From NCBI GenBank assembly GCA_963728475.1, contig CAVSKL010000001.1:992001-1056000 (forward strand): a stretch of 64,000 bases of DNA, written 5' to 3'. Origin of the DNA: CAVSKL01 sp963728475 [NCBI: Candidatus Eiseniibacteriota bacterium]. GTDB lineage: Bacteria > Eisenbacteria > RBG-16-71-46 > JABDJR01. How positions within the stretch are numbered: position 1 is the first letter of the stretch; the number at the start of each line of letters is the position of its first letter. A program made the translations under genes and the position numbers. Positions 41,646-50,066 of the stretch are shown here, one piece after another. The notes under the pieces were generated by a model. The model was not told the origin of the DNA. It ran no database searches and was given only the letters and a program-made list of their open reading frames with translations.

Positions 41646-43232
41646 ATGAAGCGATTGGTCACGACCGAGGAGATGCGGTCCATGGACCGCGAGGCGATCG
41701 AGGGACGCCGGATCCCCGGCTACGACCTCATGCGGGCGGCCGGCGCGGGGGTGGCCGACGCGGTGCTCGATCACTTCCCCGACGTCGAGGACGCCCGGGT
41801 GGTGATCCTGGCCGGGCGCGGCAACAACGGCGGCGACGGGTTCGTGGTCGCCCGGTACCTGAAGCAGTCCGACCTTCGCCCGGTGGTCATCCTGGTCGCC
41901 GCCCGCCCCGGCGACCTGACCGGCGACGCGCTCCAGGCCTACCGCGACTGGGATTCGGCCAAGGGCGAGACCCTCGTCGCCGACACCGAGGACGCCTGGA
42001 CCTCCGCCCGCAAGGAGATCCTGGACGCCGACCTGGTGGTGGACGCGCTGCTCGGCACCGGCGCTCGCGGCGCCCCCCGGGGCCTGGTGGGGACGGTGAT
42101 CGAGGACCTGGAGGGGCTCTCCATCCCGGTGGTGTCGGTGGACATCCCCAGCGGCCTCGACGCCGACACCGGCCACGTGGAGGGGTCGTGCATCGCCGCC
42201 GACCTCACCGTGACCATGGCGCTCCCCAAGCGGGGACAGTTCCTGTTCCCCGGCCGCTCCTTCGTGGGCGAGCTGGAGGTGGTGGACATCGGCATCCCTC
42301 CCGACGTCATGGACTCCGGCTCCGGCCCCCGGGCCTACGTGGTGGAGGAGGAGGACGTGATCGAGCGGCTCCCCGAGCGGGAGCCGGAGATGCACAAGGG
42401 GGATCGCGGGCGGCTCCTGGTGGTGGGGGGGAGCGCCGGCCTCACCGGGGCGGTGGCGCTGGCCGCCGAGGCCGCGGTGCGGGCGGGGGCGGGCCTGGTG
42501 ACCGCGGGGATTCCCCTGAGCCTGAACGACATCCTCGAGGCCAAGCTCACCGAGGTCATGACCCTGCCCCTGCCCGAACTCGAGGTGCGGGCGCTCAGTC
42601 GCGAAGCCTTCGACTCCATCGCCCTCTTCCAGCCCGGCCGGCTGACCGCGCTCGCGGTGGGGGGGGGCGCCGGGCGCCATCCCAGCACCCGCGCCCTCAT
42701 CCGCCGGGTGATCCAGGAGATCCAGCTCCCCACCGTGCTCGACGCCGACGGCATCTACGCCTTCGAGGGGGAGGCCGATCTCCTCCGGATGGCCGCCCCC
42801 GGCGGCCGGCTGGTCCTCACCCCGCACCCCGGGGAGTTCGCCGCCCTGACCGGAGAGAAGATGGACGACGTGGTGGAGGACCCGTTCGCCGCGGCCTCGC
42901 GCTGGGCGCGGCGCCTGGGAACGGTGATCGTGCTCAAGGGCGCCCCCACCGTGATCGCCGATCCCGGGTCGGAAACCGTCTACCTCAACTCCACCGGTTC
43001 CGAGGCCCTGGCCACCGGCGGGACCGGCGACGTCCTGACCGGGATCATCGCCGGCTTCCTGGCCCAGGGGATGGAGCCGCTCGACGCGGCCCTGGCCGGG
43101 GTCTACCTCCACGGCTACACCGCCGACACCATCGTCTCGGACTGGGGATCGCTCTACGGGCTCAAGGCGGGGGACCTCATCGACTGGTTCCCGGTGGCCG
43201 TGGGCGATCTCGTGAACCCCATCGAGGAGTGA
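41646..43232 (+). CDS. nnr: Bifunctional NAD(P)H-hydrate epimerase / ADP-dependent dehydratase
   Basis: 528 residues. The N-terminal YjeF_N epimerase domain (about 1-220) has GRGNNGGDGFVVARYL and DALLGTGARG; the C-terminal ribokinase-like dehydratase domain (about 235-515) has HKGDRGRLLVVGGSAG, LTPHPGEFAALTG and GGTGDVLTGIIAGFLAQG. It repairs hydrated NADH and NADPH. ATG 41646 with GGGGGA upstream. A -10-like TACCAT at 41582-41587, identical in context to the secD -10, may be its promoter. Confidence 0.95.
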   Translation: MKRLVTTEEMRSMDREAIEGRRIPGYDLMRAAGAGVADAVLDHFPDVEDARVVILAGRGNNGGDGFVVARYLKQSDLRPVVILVAARPGDLTGDALQAYRDWDSAKGETLVADTEDAWTSARKEILDADLVVDALLGTGARGAPRGLVGTVIEDLEGLSIPVVSVDIPSGLDADTGHVEGSCIAADLTVTMALPKRGQFLFPGRSFVGELEVVDIGIPPDVMDSGSGPRAYVVEEEDVIERLPEREPEMHKGDRGRLLVVGGSAGLTGAVALAAEAAVRAGAGLVTAGIPLSLNDILEAKLTEVMTLPLPELEVRALSREAFDSIALFQPGRLTALAVGGGAGRHPSTRALIRRVIQEIQLPTVLDADGIYAFEGEADLLRMAAPGGRLVLTPHPGEFAALTGEKMDDVVEDPFAAASRWARRLGTVIVLKGAPTVIADPGSETVYLNSTGSEALATGGTGDVLTGIIAGFLAQGMEPLDAALAGVYLHGYTADTIVSDWGSLYGLKAGDLIDWFPVAVGDLVNPIEE

Positions 43233-43240
43233 TCCGCGCC

Positions 43241-43801
43241 ATGGCCGTTCCCTTCGCCGATCCCGCGGCCAAGCGGGCCGCCTACGACCGGATCGCGCGG
43301 GCCCTGGAGCCGCGCATCGCCGCCGCCGGGGATGAGCGCGCCCTCTACGAGGCGGCGGTGGAAGCGCTCCACGCGCTGCCCCACTTCGACTGGACCGGGG
43401 TCTACGTTCTGAGCGAGCCCGGAATGCTCACGCTGGGCCCTTTCCGCGGCGCCCCCACCGAGCACGAGCGGATCCCGGTGGGGCGGGGGATCTGCGGGCG
43501 CTCCGCCGAGCGCGACGAGACGGTGCTGGTCGAGGACGTGGCCGCCGAGGAAAACTACCTGGCCTGCAGCCTCGACACCCGGGCCGAGATCGTGGTCCCG
43601 ATCCGGGTCCGCGGGGCCTACCATGCCCAGATCGACGTGGACAGCCACACCGCGGCCGCGTTCGACGCGGTGGACCGGAAGGCGCTGGAGGCGATCGCCG
43701 GCCGGCTCGGCCAGCGGATCGAGGCCGGGTTCCCGCCGGGATCCGGCCGGTTCCGGCGGCCGGCCGCGCGCGGCGGGGAGCCGGAACAACAAGGGGGGTA
43801 A
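43241..43801 (+). CDS. GAF-domain protein, possibly free-methionine (R)-sulfoxide reductase-like
   Basis: 186 residues, a single GAF domain. The segments GRGICGRSAERDETVLVEDV and YLACSLDTRAEIVVPI resemble free-methionine-(R)-sulfoxide reductase, with Cys residues at the equivalent places of GVCG and ACDA motifs; a similar GAF fold lacking the enzyme activity is also possible. If active, it reduces free methionine sulfoxide with thioredoxin. The C-terminal 25 residues are low-complexity. It lies nine bases after nnr and one base before the SppA-like gene. Confidence 0.7.
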   Translation: MAVPFADPAAKRAAYDRIARALEPRIAAAGDERALYEAAVEALHALPHFDWTGVYVLSEPGMLTLGPFRGAPTEHERIPVGRGICGRSAERDETVLVEDVAAEENYLACSLDTRAEIVVPIRVRGAYHAQIDVDSHTAAAFDAVDRKALEAIAGRLGQRIEAGFPPGSGRFRRPAARGGEPEQQGG

Positions 43802-43802
43802 C

Positions 43803-46256
43803 ATGTCCAGGTGGTTCTCGGCGCTCCTTCCGGCCGCCGCCGCGCTTGCTTTCGCGCGCGCCGCGCTCGCGGCCCCGCTCCCGGCCTTCCCCGCGCCCGA
43901 GGCCTCGTTCTACCGCTTTGTGGCCGAGACCGACGACGCGCGCAGCGTCTTCCTCAACCCGGCCGGGCTCGCCGGCGCAAGCGGCACCAACCTCTACCTG
44001 GACGCCTCGGGCGGGGGCGACCGGCTGGTGGACGAGGGGACGGTGGCGCTCCAGGGGGGCTCCTGGGGGTTCAGCTACCGGCACCGGGAACTCCTGGACC
44101 GGAGTCCGGGCTCCGGAGTCGCGCTCCCCGAGGGGAACCTGGACGCCTACACCCTGGCCACCGCGCTCGGTCCCCGCTACGCCAGGCTGGGGGTGGCCAG
44201 GGTGTGGGAGAACGTGGACCTCCCCGGCGAGGACGTCCGCACCTGGACCCTGGGACTCCAGTCGCGGGCGGCCCGGGCGCTCTCGATCGGCGCCTCCATC
44301 GAGAACGCCGACCGCCCCGGCCGTCCCGGCGGCACCCTCGCCCCGCGCTACCGCTACGGGATCGCGGTGCGCCCCCTCGGCTCCGACCCGGAGGGGTTCA
44401 CCCTGAACGTGGAGGGGAGCCACCTCGACGGGGCCTCGGACCGGATCGACATGGCCTACGGGGCGAGCTACCTCACCGCGAACGGCCTCGTCTTCGCGGT
44501 GGCCGTTCGCGACCCTCACGGCGCCTCGCCCGAGTTCGGGGCCTCGGTGGGGATGCACTTCGGCCACGGGGCGGTTGCCGCGCGCGCCCGGAGCGTCCGG
44601 CCGGGGACCGAGGACGTCCGCGGTTCGGTGGCGATCCAGCTCTACGACGAGTTCTGGCGGCGGTCGACGGCCGCCGGCGGCAAAGTGGCCGTTCTGCGCC
44701 TGGAGGGGAACTATGAGGACACCGGGAGCGGGTTCGTGCTCCTGGGAGGCGAGAGCCGCGGGGCGCTGGGGGTGATCCGCCGGCTCCACGACGCCGCCCG
44801 CGACCCCGACGTGGCCGCGCTGGCGGTGCGGATCGGGCACGTGTCGGGGGGATTCCTGGGGCCGGTGACCGCGCAGGCGGAAGAGATGCGCAAGGGCCTG
44901 GCCGGCTTCCGCGCCGCCGGCAAGCCGGTGGTGGCGTACCTGGAGGACGTGGGCGGCCCCACCGAGATGTACTTGGCCTCGGCCGCGAACGAGATCGTGA
45001 TGCCGCCCTTGACCGGCGTGCAGGGGATCGGGGTCGCGGTGCACCTGGATCGTCTCCAGCGCATGTTCGAGAAGATCGGGGTGGAGTGGGACGCCGACAC
45101 CGTGGGCGCCTACAAGGGAACCTTCCACACCTGGTACACCGACACCACCACCGCCGCCCAGCGGCGGGAGATCATGGGGCTGGTGGACGCGGCCTACGAG
45201 CACCTGACCGGCACCATCCGCGACGCGCGCGGGATCTCCGCCGGCGACATGGCCGACATCGGCACCGGGCGGATCGTCTTTCCCGACGAGTGCGTCTCGA
45301 TGGGCCTGGTGGACACGCTGGGCTGGTGGGAGGACGCGCTCACCGCCGCCGGCCGGCTGGCCGGGCTGGGGGGGGCCGGGCGGCCGGCGTCGATGCCGCT
45401 CCCCGACCGCAGCTACTGGAGCGAGCGCTGGACCCCGCCCCCGGCGGTGGCGGTGGTGCCGGCCTACGGGGACATTGTGAGCGGCGAGAGCCACGGAGAC
45501 TGGCTCCGGGGGGGGCGGACGCTGGGGTCGGAGACCCTGGTGCAGCAGCTGCGCGCCGCCGCCGGGAACCCCGAGGTCAAGGCGATCGTGCTCCGGGTGG
45601 ACTCCGGCGGGGGTTCGGTCCTGGGCTCCGAGGAGATGCGCCACGAGATCCTCAAGGTCAAGCGCGAGCGGAAGATCCCGTTCCTGGTGTCGATGGCCGG
45701 CGCCGCCGCCAGCGGCGGCTACTGGATCTCCATGGACGCCGACACCATCCTCGCCGACCGCATGACCCTCACCGGATCCATCGGGGTGGTGTGGACGCTG
45801 CCGGTCCTGGAGAAGCTCTACGAGAAGGCGGGGATCACGTCGGAGACGTTCAAGCGCGGCGAGCACGCCGACATGCTCGCCTGGACCCGGCACTACACGC
45901 CGGAAGAGCGCGCCATGCTCGACAAGAGCCTGCAATATCTCTACGGCGAGTTCGTGCGGGGCGTGGCGGCGGGGCGCCATCTCTCCGAGGCCCGGGTGCG
46001 CGAGATCGGCCAGGGCCGGGTCTACTTCGGGGAGCGCGCGATGGAGCTGGGGCTGGTGGACGGGATCGGCACCCTGGCCGACGCGGAACGGGTGGCGGCC
46101 GCGCGCGCCGGGATCGCCGCCGACTATCGCGTGCTCACCTTCGGCCCCCCCTCGGGCGGGATCTTCGAGCGCGTGATGAACGGCGTGCGGGCGGCGCTGC
46201 CCGGAGCGGGCGTGCGCGAGCGGATGGAAGGGATGCGGGCGGAGCTCGGGGGTTAG
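43803..46256 (+). CDS. SppA-type signal peptide peptidase with a barrel-like N-terminal domain
   Basis: 817 residues. Signal peptide (1-22), then about 270 residues that look like an outer-membrane barrel or PorV-type domain (FLNPAGLAGASGTNLYLD, repeated strand pairs with alternate Gly and aromatic residues). From about residue 300 two S49 peptidase domains follow. The catalytic pair of the double-domain SppA is present: Lys438 in GAYKGTF in the first domain and Ser637 in AASGGYW in the second, 199 residues apart as in E. coli SppA. The E. coli enzyme (618 residues) is anchored by one helix and has no barrel, so this is a fusion. ATG 43803 with AAGGGGGG upstream. Confidence 0.85.
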   Translation: MSRWFSALLPAAAALAFARAALAAPLPAFPAPEASFYRFVAETDDARSVFLNPAGLAGASGTNLYLDASGGGDRLVDEGTVALQGGSWGFSYRHRELLDRSPGSGVALPEGNLDAYTLATALGPRYARLGVARVWENVDLPGEDVRTWTLGLQSRAARALSIGASIENADRPGRPGGTLAPRYRYGIAVRPLGSDPEGFTLNVEGSHLDGASDRIDMAYGASYLTANGLVFAVAVRDPHGASPEFGASVGMHFGHGAVAARARSVRPGTEDVRGSVAIQLYDEFWRRSTAAGGKVAVLRLEGNYEDTGSGFVLLGGESRGALGVIRRLHDAARDPDVAALAVRIGHVSGGFLGPVTAQAEEMRKGLAGFRAAGKPVVAYLEDVGGPTEMYLASAANEIVMPPLTGVQGIGVAVHLDRLQRMFEKIGVEWDADTVGAYKGTFHTWYTDTTTAAQRREIMGLVDAAYEHLTGTIRDARGISAGDMADIGTGRIVFPDECVSMGLVDTLGWWEDALTAAGRLAGLGGAGRPASMPLPDRSYWSERWTPPPAVAVVPAYGDIVSGESHGDWLRGGRTLGSETLVQQLRAAAGNPEVKAIVLRVDSGGGSVLGSEEMRHEILKVKRERKIPFLVSMAGAAASGGYWISMDADTILADRMTLTGSIGVVWTLPVLEKLYEKAGITSETFKRGEHADMLAWTRHYTPEERAMLDKSLQYLYGEFVRGVAAGRHLSEARVREIGQGRVYFGERAMELGLVDGIGTLADAERVAAARAGIAADYRVLTFGPPSGGIFERVMNGVRAALPGAGVRERMEGMRAELGG

Positions 46257-46274
46257 GCTCTTCGCCGGGACCCT

Positions 46275-46865
46275 CTAGACCGGCTTGAACCCCAGCTGGT
46301 CGCCGTCGGCCTCGGGCATGATGCCGAAGCTCGCGGCGCGCATGCGGGTCCGCGACTCCAGCTCCAGGAGCCTCGTCTTGACGTCGAGGCCGCCGGAGTA
46401 GCCGCCCAGCCGCCCTCCCGCCCCCACCACCCGGTGGCAGGGGATCACCACCGGCAGGGGGTTGGCCCCGGCCGCCGCGCCCACCGCGCGTAGGGCCGAG
46501 GGCTGGCCGATGGAGTGCGCCACCTCCTTGTAGGTGACGGTGTGCCCGTACGGGATCTCGATCAGCGCCCTCCAGACCCGCCGCTGGAAGGGCGTGCCCT
46601 GGTCCAGGTCCAGCGGGAGGCGGAACACCAGGCGCTTTCCCTCGAAGTATTCCTCGAGTTCCTTGCGCGCCTGGGCGAACGCGGTGAGGCTCTCCCGTCC
46701 CGAGGTGCCGTAGGTCCGCTCGACCTGGAAGGGGAACCAGGCGGGGTCGGCCTTGAGGAAGATCGCGGTGAGCCGCCCGTCGCGAGCCACCAGCCCCAGG
46801 GGGCCGAGGGGGCTTTGCCAGACCATGCGGGCGAGCGGCGACGGGGTGTACTGGAATGAAGACAT
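46275..46865 (-). CDS. ogt: Methylated-DNA-protein cysteine methyltransferase
   Basis: 196 residues. The active-site motif PCHRVVGAGGRLGGYSGG is complete, with the preceding GTPFQRRVWRALIEIPYGHTVTY and RAVGAAAGANPLP. It removes alkyl groups from O6-alkylguanine by suicide transfer to Cys. No Ada regulatory domain, so the Ogt type is likely. Start ATG 46865 with GGAGGG six bases upstream and a promoter immediately beyond; the longer frame to 46925 runs through that promoter. It converges on the SppA gene. Confidence 0.92.
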   Translation of the reverse strand: MSSFQYTPSPLARMVWQSPLGPLGLVARDGRLTAIFLKADPAWFPFQVERTYGTSGRESLTAFAQARKELEEYFEGKRLVFRLPLDLDQGTPFQRRVWRALIEIPYGHTVTYKEVAHSIGQPSALRAVGAAAGANPLPVVIPCHRVVGAGGRLGGYSGGLDVKTRLLELESRTRMRAASFGIMPEADGDQLGFKPV

Positions 46866-46896
46866 TGCAATCCCTCCGAAAACCAATTGCAGACTG

Positions 46897-46925
46897 ATCA
46901 TATCGCGACCGCCCCCCGTCACCAA
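46897..46925 (-). promoter_or_regulatory. Promoter of ogt
   Basis: On the minus strand: TTGGTG (46920-46925), 17-base spacer, TATGAT (46897-46902, five of six consensus), 31 bases before the ATG. Confidence 0.55.
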
Positions 46926-47082
46926 GCACTATCCCGTACCCCGTTGACGTGGCCCGGGTTCCCGTCCAACCTTGGCTCCGGGCGAGGGGGCCGCCGAATC
47001 CTCCGGGAGGACCGCCTCGCCCCGGACCCGTCCGGATCCGGTCACCGGGCCCTCCTCCTCGAAAGAAACCACGAACCCGGAA

Positions 47083-47922
47083 ATGCCCTCCTCCCTCGAC
47101 CGCCGCCGCACCCTGGAGAGCCTTGTCGCCGCGGGCCGCCGCCTGGACGCGCTCGGGCTGGTCCCCGCCCGGGACGGGAACCTCTCCGCGCGCCTGGCCG
47201 CCGGCACGATCCTGGTGACCGCCACCTCGGTCCGCAAGCGCGACCTCACCCCCGGGGACTTCGTGACCGTCGACCTCGACGGCCGCCCCCGGGGCCCGGG
47301 CCGCGCCAGCACCGAGCTCGGCATGCACCTGGCGGTCTACCGCCTCCGCCCCGACGTCCAGGCGGTGGTCCATGCCCACCCGCCGGTGGCGGTCGGTTTC
47401 GCGAGCGCCGGCCTGGGCCTCACCGACTGCCTCATGCCGGAGGTGGCGGTCGCGCTGGGCGGGGTTCCGCTCACCCCCTACGCCACGCCGGGCACCCCCG
47501 AGGTGGAGGCGGCCATCGGCGCCGCCGCCCGCGACCACGACGCCTTTCTCCTGGCCAATCACGGCGCGGTCACCCTGGGCCGGTCGGTGGACGAGGCCGC
47601 CGACCGCATGGAGACCCTGGAGCACTTCGCCCGGATCTCCCTGGTGGCCCGGCTCCTGGGGGGCGGCCGCCCTCTCGGCCCGGCCGACGTTCGGGCGCTC
47701 CAGGCCCTGCGCCTCCGCGCCGGGGACCCCCGCCCCATCACCTGCGAGCCGGGGCCGGCGGCCACCGCCCCCCGGGCCCAGGACTCCTCCGGGGCCTCGG
47801 AGGAGGGGGCCGGGCGTCCGGAGGAGGCCAAGAGCGCCCTTCCCGACCCGTCCGAGGTCGCCGACGCGGTGACCGCCGCGGTTCGGGCCATCCTGGGGCC
47901 GCCTCCTCCACCTCGCGCTTAA
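47083..47922 (+). CDS. Class II aldolase / adducin family protein
   Basis: 279 residues. The aldolase core (about 5-200) has DGNLSARL, the zinc-ligand motif HAHPPVAVGFA, TELGMHLAVYR and LANHGAVTLG (third His). Family members cleave sugar phosphates such as fuculose-1-phosphate or act as dehydratases/epimerases; the substrate is not clear. The C-terminal 75 residues are low-complexity, rich in Pro, Ala and Glu. ATG 47083 was chosen because similarity begins there; an in-frame ATG lies at 46972. Divergent from ogt. Confidence 0.85.
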   Translation: MPSSLDRRRTLESLVAAGRRLDALGLVPARDGNLSARLAAGTILVTATSVRKRDLTPGDFVTVDLDGRPRGPGRASTELGMHLAVYRLRPDVQAVVHAHPPVAVGFASAGLGLTDCLMPEVAVALGGVPLTPYATPGTPEVEAAIGAAARDHDAFLLANHGAVTLGRSVDEAADRMETLEHFARISLVARLLGGGRPLGPADVRALQALRLRAGDPRPITCEPGPAATAPRAQDSSGASEEGAGRPEEAKSALPDPSEVADAVTAAVRAILGPPPPPRA

Positions 47923-47951
47923 ATCCCCCCCACGGCTGCCGATAACCCAAG

Positions 47952-50066
47952 GTGAGTCGGAACACTCAGCGCGGCATCGTATTGCAGTCAGGGAAGGTAC
48001 GTCGTGGCCGAAAGCTCGCCCTTCGAGGAAGGGTCGGACAATCTGCGCCTTGCCCCCGCGGGCCCCCCCCCCCGGCCGATCCCCGGATCCTCAGGTCCGG
48101 GGAGGAGTTCGCGCAGGCGTGGGATGAGGCGCCCGCGCCCCGGCCCGGCGAGCCCGCTCCCGAAGCCGCCCCCCCCGATGAAGGCGAAGCCTACGGGCGG
48201 AGTCTCGCCGCCGGACGCGCCGGCGCCGACGGCTGGCAGGGCGACCCCGCGGTCGAGGAAGTCCCCGCCGAGGAGAGCGTTCTCACCGACGCCATCCTCG
48301 GGCTCGACGAAGAGGAGGAGCCCTTCGACGAGCAGACCGGCACCGACACCCCCGAGATCGTCCAGGTCCGCCGGCTTTGCCGGTCGGTCTCCAAGGCGGT
48401 GAAGGCGGTCCGGCTCTATCCGCTCGAGAACCCCATGTGCCGGCGGTTCGCCGACGACCTCCACGGCCGCCTGGTCGAGACCTTCCAGCTCGTGGACGCG
48501 GTCCGGCTCTCGGTGGGCAAGACCAAGTTCTTCTTCCTCGGGGAGCCGGTGCTCGACCAGGGCGCCCGCGACGACTCGGTCCCCGCGCGCCTCTTCTGGG
48601 ACGGCATCCGCGAGATCACCTTCCACATGGGGCTGGGGCGGCAGGAGATCCTCGACTTCCTCGCGCTGTTCCGCAAGAGCGCCATGCAGACGGTGGAGGG
48701 CGAGGACGACCTGGTCACGCTCCTGTGGGAAGGGCGCTTCGAGCACATCACCTACATCGCCATCGACGACATCCTGGACCTGGACAACGCCGACGATCCC
48801 ATCCCGGAGGAGTTCGGGAAGGAGTTCATGAACTACGTGGACCTCGAGATGCACGACCTCGATGATGACGAGGAGATCGACCGGCTGGCCAACGAGATCG
48901 CCGAGGAGGTCCGGGCCAGGATCAACTCCGAGGACGATCCCGAGCTGTTCGGCATCTCCCGCGAGGAGCGCGAGGCGCTCCGCGGCGAGGTGGACGAGGG
49001 GGACTCGCCCCGCATGCTCTCCGACATCGTGGAGGTGATCGGGGAGACGCTCTACCTGGAGAAGGACGAGACCCACTTCGTGAGCCTGGTGCAGGTGCTT
49101 TCGGGCGCCATGCTCGGGCTGATCGGCGAGGGGCGGGTCCGCGAGGCGGGCCGGATCGTGGGCATGCTCCGGGGACTGTTGCAGGGGCGCGAGGATCACA
49201 CCCCGGCCATGCGGACGGTGATCGAAGCGGCGCTGCGCGCCGCCTGGGACGACACCCGGTGCGAGGCGATCTCCCGCCACCTGGAGGCGGGCCGCCCCGC
49301 CACCCTCGCCGCCCTCGACGAGTTCGTGGCGGTTCTCCCGGCGGAGGCGGTGCGTCCGTTCTGCGAGATCCTGGGCCGGATGGAAAGCCCGCGCGCCCGC
49401 CGCCACCTCATCGACTCGCTCATCGCCAAGGCCGACGGCAGCGTGGTGCACTTCCTGCCGTTCCTCAAGGATCCGCGCTGGTTTCTCGTGCGCAACGTGG
49501 CCCTCATCCTGGGCAGCATGAAGACCGAGGCCGCGGTGGGGCCCTTGAAGGAGCTGCTCCGCCACCCCGACTTCCGGGTCCGGCGCGAAGCCCTGGCCGC
49601 GCTCAGCCAGGTGGGGCGCGGGCGGGCGGTGGACGTGCTGGTGGAGGCCCTCTACGACCCCGACCAGCGGATCCGGGTGGGGGCGGCGCGGAATCTCGCC
49701 CTGGTCGGGCGGAAGGCCCTTCCCGCGCTTCTCACCGTGACCGAGGAGAAGGACTTCGACGAGCGCGACCTCACCGAGAAGCGCGCGTTCTACGAGGCGC
49801 TGGGCTTCGCCGGGGGGCGCGAGGTGCTGCCGCTCATGCACGAGGCGCTCAACCGGCGCGCGCTCCTGTTCAAGCGGACCCAGGTGGACGAGATCCGGGC
49901 CTGCGCCTGCGAGGCCCTGGGTTGGATCGGCGGCTCCGAGGCCCAGCAGCTCCTGAACGAATACCTCCAGGACCGCTCGGTCATCGTTCGCACCGCCGCC
50001 CAGTCGGGGCTTCGCCGGATCGCCAACGGGCGGGACGGCGAGTCGATCGTGAAGGAGGCCGCCTGA
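47952..50066 (+). CDS. HEAT-repeat protein with N-terminal sensor-like domain; N-terminus probably frameshifted
   Basis: The uninterrupted frame starts at GTG 47952 (704 residues), but the true start is probably GTG 48004 in another frame: it follows GGGAAGG and encodes MAESSPFEEGSDNLRLAPAG, then meets an 11-C run (48063-48073) after which the main frame resumes at ADPRILRSGEEFAQAWDE. One additional C would join them. The protein has an acidic region to about 135, a module at about 140-250 (AVRLYPLENP, FFFLGEPVLDQGA, EILDFLALF) shared with the next gene, and HEAT/PBS lyase-type repeats from about 470 to the end (DPRWFLVRNVALILGSM, PDFRVRREALAALSQVG). HEAT repeats bind proteins. The stop overlaps the HD-GYP gene. 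Confidence 0.75.
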   Translation: MSRNTQRGIVLQSGKVRRGRKLALRGRVGQSAPCPRGPPPPADPRILRSGEEFAQAWDEAPAPRPGEPAPEAAPPDEGEAYGRSLAAGRAGADGWQGDPAVEEVPAEESVLTDAILGLDEEEEPFDEQTGTDTPEIVQVRRLCRSVSKAVKAVRLYPLENPMCRRFADDLHGRLVETFQLVDAVRLSVGKTKFFFLGEPVLDQGARDDSVPARLFWDGIREITFHMGLGRQEILDFLALFRKSAMQTVEGEDDLVTLLWEGRFEHITYIAIDDILDLDNADDPIPEEFGKEFMNYVDLEMHDLDDDEEIDRLANEIAEEVRARINSEDDPELFGISREEREALRGEVDEGDSPRMLSDIVEVIGETLYLEKDETHFVSLVQVLSGAMLGLIGEGRVREAGRIVGMLRGLLQGREDHTPAMRTVIEAALRAAWDDTRCEAISRHLEAGRPATLAALDEFVAVLPAEAVRPFCEILGRMESPRARRHLIDSLIAKADGSVVHFLPFLKDPRWFLVRNVALILGSMKTEAAVGPLKELLRHPDFRVRREALAALSQVGRGRAVDVLVEALYDPDQRIRVGAARNLALVGRKALPALLTVTEEKDFDERDLTEKRAFYEALGFAGGREVLPLMHEALNRRALLFKRTQVDEIRACACEALGWIGGSEAQQLLNEYLQDRSVIVRTAAQSGLRRIANGRDGESIVKEAA

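Noticed and set aside
48004-48402. Separate 132-residue gene
   Set aside because: After the C tract this frame turns into Pro/Arg-rich nonsense while the HEAT frame keeps sensible coding character, so only its first 20 codons are believable as the true start of the HEAT gene.
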